Below are positions 10,310 to 22,004 of a DNA stretch of 64,000 bases, piece after piece. Each line of letters starts with the position of its first letter. Position 1 is the stretch's first letter. The position numbers and the translations under genes are program-made. The notes under the pieces were generated by a model. The model ran no database searches. It saw nothing but the letters and a program-made list of their open reading frames with translations, and had not been told where the DNA came from. Source of the stretch: Plasmodium coatneyi (lineage: Eukaryota; Apicomplexa; Aconoidasida; Haemosporida; Plasmodiidae); contig NC_033564.1 of the NCBI RefSeq assembly GCF_001680005.1, positions 2,519,429 to 2,583,428 of the forward strand. Reading direction: 5' to 3'.

Positions 10310-12481
10310 ATGACACCACCAAAAGCAGCATCAAAATCAACGTCAACGACGACAACAACACTAACGGTAAAAAACACTACTACATTCATAGTGGATACAT
10401 GCATATATATATAAATATACATGTATATATACATATATATATGTGTATATATGTATATATTTTTTCTTCGTTAATTATATTCTTATAGAAGGAGAACTTG
10501 GAAGGTTTGCCGTCTTATCAGGAATACTATAAAAAATTCAATGATGAGAAGGGCAACTGCGATGAAAATAATTCTTGTGAAGAAGTAAGGGGGGAACTGG
10601 ATGATTATCTAGGTATCGAGGAATATGTGGAGAAAATTATAAAAGCTCTGTGTTATGTACTAAAAATGGAAGCAGGCCACAATTTATATCAGGAACGCTA
10701 TAGTTTCTTTTATTACTGGTTAGGGGATGTATTATCTAAGAATTTGTATAAAGTGGAAAATTTTGATAATGATATGGAACAAATTTACAAGGATATGGAA
10801 CCAATGATTACGGCTCCAAATGAATGCAAAAATCTATACCCTAAAATTGACGGAGAAAACTTCAATCAAAGAAAAACCATATTTGATTACTACCACGACC
10901 AAACAACCTTACAATCGCAGTTAGGGAATGGTATTAGTGGTGTTGGTGGTAGTGGTACAAGGACTTGTGATACAACCTATCACAAACACCTAACGAACAT
11001 TAAAACAGCATGTTCCACTGTAAGTGACTACTGCACATCAGGTGGCACGGGAGGCAGTGATGCATATTGCACTGACTATAATACCAAATATAAACGTTTC
11101 TGTGAAGATAATGGCAAACTATCAAAATTGGAATGTACTATAGTGGACGACGAACCTGACGATGGGGACATATTAGGTGTACGTCCACCCCTAACACAAC
11201 CTTCCTTCCACCACCTAACATTCATTCCTTCCTATATGTTTGTCTTTTAAAAATAAAAAGAAGAAAAAAAAATACATATATATATGTTTGAATATTTTTC
11301 TCATTAAACTTATAGGAGAAACATTTGAGGAAAGTGAAGTCAGAATTAAAATACTATGAGAAATTCGATACAGCTTCCGAGGATTGTAAGAATGATAGTA
11401 TCATTGGGAGTATAAAGAGCAAACTGACGTCACATACTATTGGTAATATTAATGCCGATAAAATTGTAAATGGTTGGTGTTATGCGCATAAAAAGTGGAG
11501 GGACAGTTTGTTCACTGATGACCGGTGTTATGCCCTGTATTATTGGACAGGGGGTACAGTATTGAACGCTAACTGGGATGTCTCTGAATTTGCAGAACTT
11601 ATGGGGGAACTTTACAAAAAATTAGAAGGGTGGAATTCTATTGGAGGGTGTAAAGGTGTGGATATAATTGCTGTTGAGGAGGAATTTAAACGCAGAAAAC
11701 AAGTATTTGAATACCTTCAGTAGTGCAAAATTATGAAAAAACAATTGCAAAGCAAAGGAGCATCGTCTAACAATAAGCCAAAATGTACGAAGGACTATCA
11801 CGATGAGTGGAAGAAAATAACTGAATCCCTCACAAATGAACATAATCGATGTAAAAGCAATGGTGATGATCCATATTGTACCCATTTTTTAGCAATGTGT
11901 AAACAATGTAGTCCTGAACAACTATCACAATTGCAATGTGAAAAAGTAGAAACTCCAATTCCAGATTCGCACACTTCCCAAACTCAAACTCAGCACACTA
12001 CAGCAATAAGTGGTTCTACACCCAACACGGGAGATCCAACAATTCCTGTTATCTCTTCAACCGCTGCAGTCCTAGGAATGGGAGTGGCTTCTTCTTTCTT
12101 TTTATATAAAGTAATAATTATAATTACCACCGAAACCATCACCAAAACCACTATGTACTTGAAATACGTCAACATACATATATACGTACATATATACACA
12201 CACATACATATATGCACCATATATAATACATATATGTGTGTGTCTACATATATAATGCACATTCTTTCACTTCCTTTTCCTTTTTTTATTATTAGTATAA
12301 TCTTTTACCTGATTGGTTTGGTAACCAACTTAAAGGAAGGAGCAGAAGAAGGGAAAGGAGATCCGACACACACAATTTTAGCTCACTCACAGAATATGAT
12401 TCTTCTACTGAAACATATTCCACAACAACAAATTCCATAATCGATTCGATGACGGAATATTCTGTCCCATATATTAGATAA
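10310..12481 (+). pseudogene. Tandem two-domain KIR gene with an in-frame stop in domain 2
   Basis: Exon 1 is 10310-10366 (19 codons, Thr/Ser-rich, ends TLT). Exon 2, 10489-11178, is a full KIR ectodomain (LPSYQEYYKKF, CYVLKM, FFYYWLGD, FDYYHD, YCTDY) but has no TM. It ends at a GTACGT donor in phase 0, and the next acceptor at 11315 starts a second ectodomain (11316-12110: ELKYYEKFD, CYAHKK, YYWTGG) that does have a TM ending FFLYK. Tail exon 12296-12481 ends YSVPYIR. The domains join in frame, so one gene with two ectodomains is favoured over two adjacent genes. TAG at 11721-11723 interrupts domain 2 at the VFEY region and the frame resumes at once. The lack of any exon-1-like ATG before 11316 supports the fusion. 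Confidence 0.75.
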
Positions 12482-13710
12482 GTTCTTTTTCTTTTTTTCT
12501 TTCTTTAGGAGAAAAGAAAAACGGCATAAATGGCGGTAATAACGTCACTGTACATTACGACCATTATACATATGTATATAGTGCACAATGTATATGTATG
12601 TATGTGCCTTATATATGTAGGTATATATATATATGCTGAAAGAGAAGAAGCATTGTACGCATAAATCAATGAATTTGGGACATTTTACATTTGCCTAATC
12701 TTCCTTTGAACCATTTGAACCCTTCCCTTAAACCAATCTAAACCACTCCTATTATTATAAATGAGAAAAAAAAATGAAATGGAAGGGGAGGAAAGCACAG
12801 TTTTCATATGTATATGAAAATATAATATGGATTTTAAAAGTGAGATGGGAAGGGGAAGGAAGTAATATACACACGGGGAGGGTGCACCGTAACCTTATCC
12901 CTTCGATGTAATATGTTCTCTATGTTTAAAAAAATTCTTACTGAACATATATAAAGGAGCCATTTGTAATGTATTCACCGAACCAAAAAGGGAAATATCA
13001 AATAGTGCGGAGTGTACGCATTTAGAGGGGAAGATGAAGGAAAGAGAGAGGGAGGGTGTGGGGTCAATTGCTCCTAATATATATAGAATAAAGTGCATGC
13101 ACTATATATGTGAAACAAAGGAAGGAGCTTCTAATGGTAGATCTTTAAGGTGTGGAATAATTTTTGTTAGGCTAAATATTACAATTTTTAAATTTTTACT
13201 TTAGAAAAGGTGAAATTACATTTTAAAGGAGAAGGGGAAAAAAATATTACATTTTTAGAGGAAGGGGAAAAATCATACATATATTATATATATATATATA
13301 TATACATATACACATTATTATATGTATGTGTGAATATATAAGGAGCGCACTTTAACATAAATGTAACACACATACAAAACAGCGCAAATATAAAAATAGC
13401 ACCCACACATATATATATAATAACCCACATAAAATAGCACACCGCACACATAAAAATAACATCCACCCACCACAGATAAAATAATACCCACCCACACATA
13501 AATAACGTAGATAAAATAACACCCCACCACATAGATAGATATATAAAAATAACACCCACATATAGATATAAAAATAACACCCACATAAAATAGCACATAG
13601 ATAAATAACACATATAGGACCATATATAGATAAAATAACACCCACATATAGATATATAAAAATAACACACTTCAATATAAGAGAATGTACATATACAAAT
13701 AAAGGAAACC
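12482..13710. other. Intergenic region
   Basis: AT-rich with scattered purine tracts and no believable gene. The minisatellite at 13366-13672 makes up the last 350 bases and gives spurious minus-strand frames in all three phases. Confidence 0.6.
13366..13672 (+). repeat. AT/CA-rich minisatellite upstream of a KIR gene, copy 2
   Basis: Repeats of the type ATAAAATAACACCCACATAT and ACATAGATAGATATATAAAA. It is the longer relative of the repeat at 5281-5475, and both lie just before KIR genes with VGVAPG spacers. Confidence 0.8.
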
Positions 13711-15046
13711 ATGGTAGGAATGCAGGTTACTTTTCATTCGAAAATATATGAATATTATTCATATAACACTTTGTAAATAATGTAATAAAGAATGTAAAAA
13801 TGCACATGGGAATATGCACCTACACATGCTCTACTTCCTTATCAATTACACTTTCAGGGTAAGAATGCATGTACTCTGCCTTCAGAACAAATGTACTTTC
13901 AATTTAAGCTAACAGATAATGGGTGTGGGAAAGGGAAGGATCAACATAAGGAGGAGGAAGTAAAGGCAAAAGTGAAGGAGGCGTTACAGACATACAGCAT
14001 TACTGATAATGGTATAATCGGCGGTATTGCAGGTGCCTACTGCTACGCGTGTGGGGGGGAGGTGCAAAGAGCACTCCCATCTTACTATGATCTTTGCAAA
14101 TTTTTCTATTATTGGTTAGGCGACAAAATAAAGGACAGATTGAGTGGGAACCATGACCTTCCAGATGTGATGAATGCAATTTATAATTCTCTTAAACAAT
14201 TAGAGTCTCCATGTAATAATAAGTGTGGGAACATATATCCTCAAATAGACAAATCTATTTTCGACAAAAGGAGAAAAGTGTTCGATTTTTCTTATAATTC
14301 TTACACCTTACAAAAGAACTCAGGGAAATATACACAATTATGTGATCCAGATTGTGCCACACATCTGCAGAAACCTGATTCAGAATATAGCACTGTGCAT
14401 AGCATCTGCACTGATGGTGACGCTACTAGTGATGAGTACTGTAATGAATATATGAACGAATATAAAAAATACTTCAAGAACGAAAAACTGCAATTAACAT
14501 GCACTTCAGCAAGTCCTGTAGCAGTAGGTCTTGCTCCAGGAGTTGGTGTTGCTCCAGGGGTGGGAGTTGCACCTGGAGTAGGAGTTGCTCCTGGGGTAGG
14601 TACTCCAGCTACTGGTGGTGGTAGTAGTGCAGCTCCCATCATTGTTTCTTCCATCCTAGGAGTAGCAGCATTACCTGCCATGACTGCCCTTCTATATAAG
14701 GTAACTAAAAAAGAAAAGAAGAAAAGAAAAAAAAAATATATATTTTTGAATATATATATATGTACATGTATATATATACATATGCGTATATATATAAGTA
14801 AATATTCCTTCCACCCTGCGCTCCCCCCTTTTACTTCTTTTCCACCTTTCCTTTTTTATCTTTTAGTATGATCTTCTACCTGATTGGTTACTTAGTCATT
14901 TTAAAAGAGGAAGAAGAAAAAGTAGATCCACCATCGAACGCAACTTTGAAACATACACGAATGATTCCTTTACCGAATATTCAACCACAGAAGAATCTTC
15001 CACAGCAGATGATGGAACAGTCTATTCTGTCCCCTATATTAGATAA
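13711..15046 (+). CDS. KIR variant surface protein with elastin-like VGVAPG repeats, intact
   Basis: Exons 13711-13725 (MVGMQ), 13858-14700 and 14867-15046 join in phase 0 to about 345 residues. A bare-ATG exon 1 ending at 13713 (donor GTAGGA) is also in phase. Exon 2 opens GKNACTLPSEQMYFQF; landmarks are AYCYAC, FFYYWLGDK, FDFSYNSYTL and YCNEY. The spacer holds one VGLAP and three GVGVAP units plus GVGTP (14524-14609), then a Gly/Ser stretch and a TM helix ending LLYK. The tail starts YDLLPDWL, is short and basic, and ends YSVPYIR rather than the longer NxxYQxM end. It is the intact paralogue of the interrupted gene at 5513, sharing ectodomain, spacer and 5' minisatellite. Confidence 0.92.
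14524..14609 (+). repeat. Coding repeat: elastin-like VGLAPG / VGVAPG units
   Basis: Tandem 18-nt units encode VGLAPG then VGVAPG three times and a diverged VGTP. Tropoelastin also mixes VGVAPG with VGLAPG, as I recall it. Position in the protein is the membrane-proximal spacer. Confidence 0.9.
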
Positions 15047-16152
15047 GTTCCTTTCTTTTTTTTTTTTTTTTTTGCACGTTGAAATGTGTTGGAATGAAAT
15101 GTTGTTAGAGTGTGGAATTTCCTTTTTTTTTTTTTTTAGTAATTATTCATTTTTCTTTAAAAAAAAGAAAAAAAAAAAACCCCAATTCCACACCCTAACA
15201 ACCCACCTACCACCAACTACCACCACCAATAACAACCTTCCTTCCACCTACCACCCCTAACAACCCCCCTCTCCCGACACTCTCAAGTAGTATGTCGCAC
15301 CCTTCTTCTGACGATGCAATATATGTGGAGCAGCAAATTATTATGCACATTTTTAACCGTGGAATTTTTATATACATGTATACACCAAAAAATTCTACCC
15401 GTTTTTTTTTTTCTTTTGGGGAGATAATGTTAAAAAAAAAAAAAGAAAAGGAGAGAAAAAAACAATTTATTATTACTGAACAATCACATAAAAAGAAGGG
15501 AAGAGGGGAGGATTGTACTGTCAAGCATATACTATAAGGATGCATATATTTCTCCCTTGTATGCATAATTAATGGAAATATCCTTTGTATTATTACATAC
15601 GCTTTTTTTTATTTCATTTAATATAAATTTACCCTCTTCACAGTACATTTATGAATATACACATTCAGGAAAGGGGAAGAGAAAGGAGGGGATGCAACGT
15701 AACTCCTTGTACATATATATATGAACTACACATATGAATATAGATGAACTGTATACAATATATATATATATGCATTAAAAAAAAAATTAGGAGGAGTACT
15801 TTTTTTTTTTCTTTAGAGCTTAATTCTTTATATATTTTTTTACCTTAATATATATATGTACATATGTAATGTATATATGTAATTAGTTTGATGTACACAT
15901 TTGTGTATGTGGCATATTACTATTGTTCAAGGAATTAAGGAATATATATTATTATTATTATTATTAAAGAAAAAAGAAGTGAAAATTCCACATTCACCCC
16001 CACACAATCCAATCATCATAGAACAAACATAAACAGGCAGGCAAAATTAAGCAGCAAAAAATTTTTTGCATACTTCCCTTATTCAAAAAATATATGAGTA
16101 TATAAATAAAGGACTATTAAAATATAAATCCACACATATAACAACAATAGCA
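15047..16152. other. Intergenic region
   Basis: Opens with T-runs and A-runs, then a CAACCTTCCTTCCACCTACC segment at about 15180-15290 that resembles the intron-2 minisatellite of the next gene, perhaps a relic of a KIR intron. The rest is AT-rich. From about 15950 the sequence resembles 44400-44690, upstream of another KIR. Confidence 0.6.
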
Positions 16153-18061
16153 ATGACAGGAGAGGTATACCTTCCTTCATTCAAAAAGTGAATAAATATA
16201 TGTATACATATATAATACATACATATACGTATATATACAAAGGAATAAGTGCGTGGAATATATATATATATACATATATACATACACATATGTATATATA
16301 TATTCCACACACTTATTCCTTCCTCTCCTTTTCTTTCTTTACAACATGAACAGAAGTACATACAAGGGGTGCACACATATATATATATTAATTATATTTG
16401 TAGGAACTGAATCCGAACAATTTACGTTCGAAGAAAGAGTTCTATGATAAATTTGATAAGCCTACTACGGGTGAATGTAGTGGCAATGGTTTCAAGCCCG
16501 AGGACTTAAAGGGTAAATTAGAAACCGATTTTACAGGTTGTGAGCAAATTATTAACGACGCTGATAAAATCGCAAAGGCCTATTGTTACGCATGCAAGAA
16601 GAAAGACTCGGCCCAATACAAAAATAATGAACCCTGCCTTTTTTTTTACTACTGGTTGGGAGATACATACTGGGACAAGCTAAGCGATCATAAATTTTCA
16701 GAACTTTTGGATAAAATTTCCGAAACGCTGGGAACTTCTTCCTTCAGTAGTGGAAAGAAGTGTGAAGTTAATTACAGCGATGTCGACGAAAAACTTCTCC
16801 CTCAAATGAAAAAAGTCTATGATTATTCCTACGAGGATGAAAATATACAGAAAAATTTACTGAAGGATATGCCCAAATGTGACGCAGGGTGGTCGAGTTA
16901 CCTAAAGAAAGTGTCCGCAGCATGTGAAGCTATAAGACGAGATTGCGCAGGGAGGGGACAGGACAGTAATTCATATTGTTACGCCTTCCATACTAAGTAT
17001 AAGGTACATTGTGGTTTAGCGGAAGCGTTAAACTTGTATTGTACAGAGGCATCTACCCTAGGTGAAGCTACGGAATATCCTTCTGTAGAGAAAAAATTAC
17101 AGGCCGAACGGCAGAAGGCAAAAGAAAATTTGGAGAAGGTAAAATTAGAAGCCACCAAACAAAAAGAAGAAGCCGTAAGTAAAGCTACTACAACGTCTTC
17201 CATCTCTTCCATCATCGGCACATTAGGATTAATGGCTGTTCCATCCCTACTATATAAAGTAATGGCAGTTATTATTTATAAAAGTGAACATTATTATTAA
17301 CATACACCCTAACACAACCTTCCCTCCACCTACCACACCTAAGGACACTTTTTTCCTTCCACGTACAACCCATAACAATCTTCCTACCACCCACGTAACA
17401 ACCCACCAACCACCACCACTAACACCATTCCTCTTCCTTCGACCGACCTACCACCACCCTAACGACCTTCCTTCCACCACACCACCCTTAACAACCTTCC
17501 ATCCACCAACCACTAACAACATCATCCTAACAACCCTAACTCCCTTTCATTCTAACACCCCTAACACAACCTTCCTTCGACCCCTAACAAATATTCATTC
17601 CACCAACCACCCGTAACAATCTTCTTTCCACCCTACCACCGACCCCTAACAACCCACCTACCAACCAACCTTAACAACCTTCCCTCCACCCAACAACCAC
17701 ATACCACCACCCTAACACAATCTTCCTTCCACCTTCCATCCCTACCACAACCTTCCTTCCACCTACCACCACCCTAACAACCTTTCCTTCCCTTCAGTAT
17801 AAACCATGGTCTTCTTGGTTTGGTAACCACACTTCTGCAAATGGAGGCAGGAGTAACAGAAGAGGAAGAAGATCTGCTGGACAAAACTTCGATGCGTCCA
17901 CAGAAGACACCTTAACAGAATACACTACCGATAATTCCACAATAGGTGGCTCCAGAGAAAATTCCATCCTACGTTCTCGTGCTGAGCACACAAGACAATC
18001 CAGAGGAAGAACAAATAACGGACCGAGTCACCGGAACAATGTAGGTTACGGTCGCATGTAA
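16153..18061 (+). CDS. KIR/PIR variant surface protein with helical stalk, intact
   Basis: Exons 16153-16164 (MTGE), 16404-17258 and 17798-18061 join in phase 0 to about 376 residues. Exon 2 starts ELNPNNLRSKKEFYDKF; landmarks are AYCYAC, FFYYWLGDTYWDKL, YDYSYEDENIQ and CYAFHTKY. Where other KIRs have a Gly/Ser/Pro spacer, this one has a charged helical stretch (SVEKKLQAERQKAKENLEKV and on), probably a coiled coil, before the TM ending LLYK. The tail begins YKPWSSWFG and ends NVGYGRM. Intron 2 is long (539 nt) and filled with a CCTTCCACC-type repeat. The closest relative here is the KIR at 44693, which shares the stalk and the upstream flank. Confidence 0.92.
16240..16321. repeat. Inverted repeat in intron 1 of a KIR
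   Basis: AAGGAATAAGTGCGTGGAAT followed by an AT run on the left pairs with its near-perfect complement ending at 16321 (one C/T mismatch), around a TA-rich loop. It would form a long hairpin in the intron or pre-mRNA. Confidence 0.8.
17290..17797 (+). repeat. CT-rich minisatellite filling a KIR intron 2
   Basis: Units of the type CCTAACAACCTTCCTTCCAC repeat with variation up to the CAG acceptor at 17795-17797. The same type of sequence occurs in intron 2 of the gene at 5513 and in intergenic DNA at 30640-30830, 38790-38840 and 52970-53060. Confidence 0.8.
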
Positions 18062-19483
18062 CATCTGGATGGGAAATGGGCAATGTTCTTCCTTCCCATC
18101 CCTGCCCCTCTTCGGAGGAAGGGAAGAAGGGAACATATATAAGTACGACGTTCATACAATGTAAGAAGCTAAATTGGACTTTTACTTCTTTCCCTCATTG
18201 CTTCTCTTTTCCCTTTCCTTCTTTTTTTTTTTCTTTTCTTTCCTTTTATTACTTTCCTTCTTTCTTTTTCATTCCTCCTTTCCTTCCTCTTCTTTCCTTC
18301 TTTTTCGTTCTTTGCTTCCTTCTTATTCCTTGTTTCCTTCACCTTCCTTTTTTCCTTCTTATTCCTTCTTATTCCTTCTCTTCTACATTATGAAGTAAGT
18401 AGTGTGTGTATATGTAATATTATAAGTACATTACCCCCCCCTAAAGAATAATTATAGAATATACGCAAAGCAGGAAGAACAAAGTATTTTAAAAAATGTA
18501 TATATATATGATTATGCGTAATATTGTGTGTGTAGAAGGGGATAATTATTTATATATAAAATAAAGGAAAAATATAAAAAAAAATAAATATATAGAGTAT
18601 AATCTACATTACAAAAGGATGGAAGGAGTGAAAGTGCTCAAAATGGTAGTATACAATATACACATATTCAATGCATGCGTGAGTTGTGTGCAGTGTATTT
18701 ATGATATAAGCACGAAAAAAAAGGAAAAAAAAAGAAAGAAAGGGAATCATTATTCCTATGTTATCATAAATAAAAAAGAAGAAGAAGGATATACTACAAA
18801 ATATTACTACGGAAATATGTATACCTTCTTCCTCCGTACACAACGAATGTAGTTATTGTGTATTATATTCCTTCACATTTTGCCTCATAAATACACGTTT
18901 TCTATAACATATTAATAAATATGCACATTTGAAAAAAAAAGGGTGCGGGGGAAAAAGTATTTTGTATATATGTTGACTGTACTATATATATGTTAAAAGG
19001 TTCTTAATAATTTCTTCTGATAATAGGGAAGCCCAAATTAATAGTACATATTGAAATTCTTCACTGGGAAGGAGAGAAATTTTGGTCTCCTTCCTTTTCT
19101 TTCCTTTCTTCTTTTTTACTTTTTTTTTTTCATCTTTGGTAATTCTATAATATTTGATACATATTTTTTTGCACTTAGCTTTATATATATGCATATGGTG
19201 ATTTGGAATGCATACGTATAGTTTGTTACTGTTGTTTGAGATTAAAATAGTGCATATTATGAAAAGGTAAAGTAAAAATTTACTGTTAATAAAGAAAAAA
19301 AGAGGGGGATGGAGTAGGCAAAAATTTTCCTATACACTTCCATACACTTACATATACACAATGACCCTTATTCTAAATACATAGGAAGAGCAGCAGCAGC
19401 AACACAACAACACGCAAACCTTTTAACACAACCTGCTTAACATATAAATTTACTATATACAAAGAAGTGCATACATAGATAAA
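18062..19483. other. Intergenic region with CT-rich tract
   Basis: Starts with a GC-rich hairpin-like segment after the stop (about 18085-18145), then a C/T tract at 18170-18390 built of TTCCTTCTT-type units, then AT-rich DNA. Frames over the CT tract translate to Phe/Ser/Leu and are not genes. Confidence 0.6.
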
Positions 19484-20987
19484 ATGGCAGAAACGGTAAG
19501 GAACAACACTGAAGGAAAGGAATGAGGAAGGAAGGAATGAGTAGGGGGGAAAGGGGAAGGGAAGGGGAAGTTCCCTTCCCCTTCCTCCTTTTCTGCACTA
19601 CCAATGAACATAAACTAAGCACATAGTGTACATATAAAATTTTATATGCCATACAGGAGGAATACACAAATACATATATTCCTTTAAATATACTTGTAGG
19701 ATGTAATTCTGAATAGTTTACCTTCTAAGGTTAACTTCTATGATGAATTTAAGAATAGCAGGGAAAACTATGAATATGAGTGCTCCGAAAATATAGTAGG
19801 AATTGAGACGGCACTTACTGATATGGGTGACCTTATTGAAAAGATTAAAAGTGCTTCCTGTTTTGTGTCCGGAATGAAGAGATACAAAGGTTATCCATCC
19901 TACTGTGATCGTGGTAATTTCCTATATTATTGGGTAGGAGAACAAATATGGAACAAACTGAAGAATACAGATAAAAGCAGTCAATTTGGGGACCTCCTGA
20001 ATACTATTTGTACGAAAATAAAAGATACATACAAGGAAAGGGGATGTGAAATTATTTGTCAAAGTATTGACGGGAATATTTTGGAACAGAGGAAAACCGT
20101 ATTCGATTTCTTCCATAACCGTGGTGCTATAGAAGGACATTTAGAGGGAAGTTGGCCTCATTGTAATGAAAGATGGCCCCCTTATAAACGGAGAATTGAA
20201 GATGCATGTAAAGCTTTACAAAAATATTGCGAAACAGGCGGGCAGGGTAAAATAAGTAGTGATCCATATTGTGGGGATTCTTATTTAAAATACGGAACAT
20301 ACTGTAAAGGGAGGCTGCAAGCATTAGAGTGTAAATCAAAACCTGAAGTGGAGAATTTAAGAGACAGGATAGAATCTCTGGAGGGAACTATGGCGATCGA
20401 AGCAACAGCAGCATCCTTAGCAAAACACGAAGCCGTAAGTCAAGCCGTCCGCAATGCCACCACCACTTCTTCCATCTCTTCCATTTTTGGCACATTAGCA
20501 GCGACGGCAATTCCATTCCTTCTATATAAGGTACAATTACCACAACAAAATGTACAAAATATACATATATATACTTCTATATATGTATATGAAGTATATA
20601 TTCCATCCTTCCCCCACCTCCCTTGCCCTTTCCTTACACTCCTCTTTCATTCAGTATGATCTTCTACCTTCTTGGATAAAAAACACCCTCTTTGGACATA
20701 ATAATAAAAGTAGAAGAAGAAAAGGAAGATCTACCACCCGACAACAAGAAGAAGAACAACAACAACAATTGGACGACTCTACCACAGAAAGTGCTTCCAC
20801 AACAATAGATGATGATGATGTTGATCATGATGGAACAGAATATTCCACACCGTCCGAATATGACGCACCACGATCATCATCTACCACCACAAGAACAGTG
20901 CGAACAGGGAATAGTAGACTACAACAACAGCATCCACCACGAAGAAGGGGGCAAAATCACCAAAATGTAGGTTACCACCGAACGTAG
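19484..20987 (+). CDS. KIR/PIR variant surface protein with helical stalk, intact
   Basis: Exons 19484-19495 (MAET), 19700-20530 and 20655-20987 join in phase 0 to about 391 residues. Exon 2 starts DVILNSLPSKVNFYDEF; landmarks include CFVSGM, FLYYWVGEQIW, FDFFHNRGAIEGHL and a C-terminal cysteine pair. The stalk (VENLRDRIESLEGT and on) looks like a short amphipathic helix, followed by a Ser/Ile-rich TM ending FLLYK. The tail is longer than usual, with a Gln/Glu run, a poly-Asp run (DDDDVDHD) and the end NVGYHRT. Intron 1 holds a perfect 13-bp hairpin (19551-19583). Confidence 0.92.
19551..19583. repeat. Perfect 13-bp hairpin in intron 1 of a KIR
   Basis: Arms AAGGGGAAGGGAA and TTCCCTTCCCCTT flank a 7-nt loop. 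It is purine-rich on one strand, so triplex formation is also conceivable. Confidence 0.8.
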
Positions 20988-22004
20988 TACGTTCCCCCTC
21001 GCCTCCTCTCCGCCTCGGGGGCGGGGGGGAGGTGATAAAAAAAAAGTAAGCGCGCAAAGTGTAAAAAAGTATATAAAGGCAGAATAGGCTTTCCTTCTTT
21101 TTTTTTATTTCCGTTATTCTTTCCTATTTTGCTTTTATTTTTTAATTTTTCGTTTTTCTCTTTTTTTCTAATATTTCTAATTTTTCTCTTCATTTTCTAT
21201 ATTCCTTTTAAGAAAAAAAAAAAAAAACAAACAGGGAAAAGAATTATAAAGATAACAACTTGTGGAAAAAAAAAGAAGGAAAAAAAGCAATTACACAAAA
21301 ATAAAAACTTGTAAAAAAAAAAAAAATATATACATGGGTAGGAAGGAAGAAAAAAACTTATTATTATAAAATGAAAACTTATTTTTGATATTAAATGATA
21401 ATATATATTTGTTATTAAAATGATAATATATTTTTGTTATAAAAATGATAAAATATATTTGTTATAAAAATGATAATATATATTTGTTATTAAAATGATA
21501 ATATATTATTTTTATAAAAATGATAATATATATTTTGTTATAAAAATGATAATATATATTTTGTTGTAAAAATGATCATCCATGAAAAAGGGGAAGGAAT
21601 GGAAAGGAGATGGGGGTATTATGTATATATATACATATAAATGTATATAAATATATATATACATATGTATATATGTATGCCCATATATATGTACATATAT
21701 AGAATATATATATGTACTACACAATGCTTGTTAGAAGTTATTTGATAATTTTTTTTTATAAAAAAAAAACAATTAAGCATAAAAATATATATGTTGACAC
21801 ATTGTTTTTTGGTCCAGCATGAAAATGTGCGCGCACAACTGGGGGAAGGTAAAAGTATAGTAACTACTAATTAGTGGTAATTGTGGAATATGCATGATTA
21901 TCTTGAATTATTCATTATATATATATAAATATATAGGAAGAAACAGCATACATTTTTAATACAAGAAATCATTGTATACAAAGGAATATATACATACATA
22001 AACA
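20988..22004. other. Intergenic region
   Basis: Begins with a C-run/G-run pair after the stop (20991-21032), continues AT-rich, and holds the tandem repeat at 21365-21575. From about 21940 it matches the flank before the last KIR (about 60460-60530). No gene is supported. Confidence 0.6.
21365..21575 (+). repeat. AT-rich tandem repeat, about eight copies
   Basis: A unit of roughly 26-31 nt of the type AAAATGATAATATATATTTG with a TTATTA or TTATAA variant recurs about eight times with small length differences. It is intergenic, between two KIR genes. Confidence 0.85.

Noticed and set aside
11179..11315. Boundary between two separate KIR genes
   Set aside because: A phase-0 donor and acceptor, no TM or tail on the left part and no exon-1 ATG on the right favour one tandem-domain gene, though two genes are not excluded.
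13284..13712. Minus-strand frames of 107-142 codons
   Set aside because: Same minisatellite type as above, open in three phases because the repeat lacks stops.
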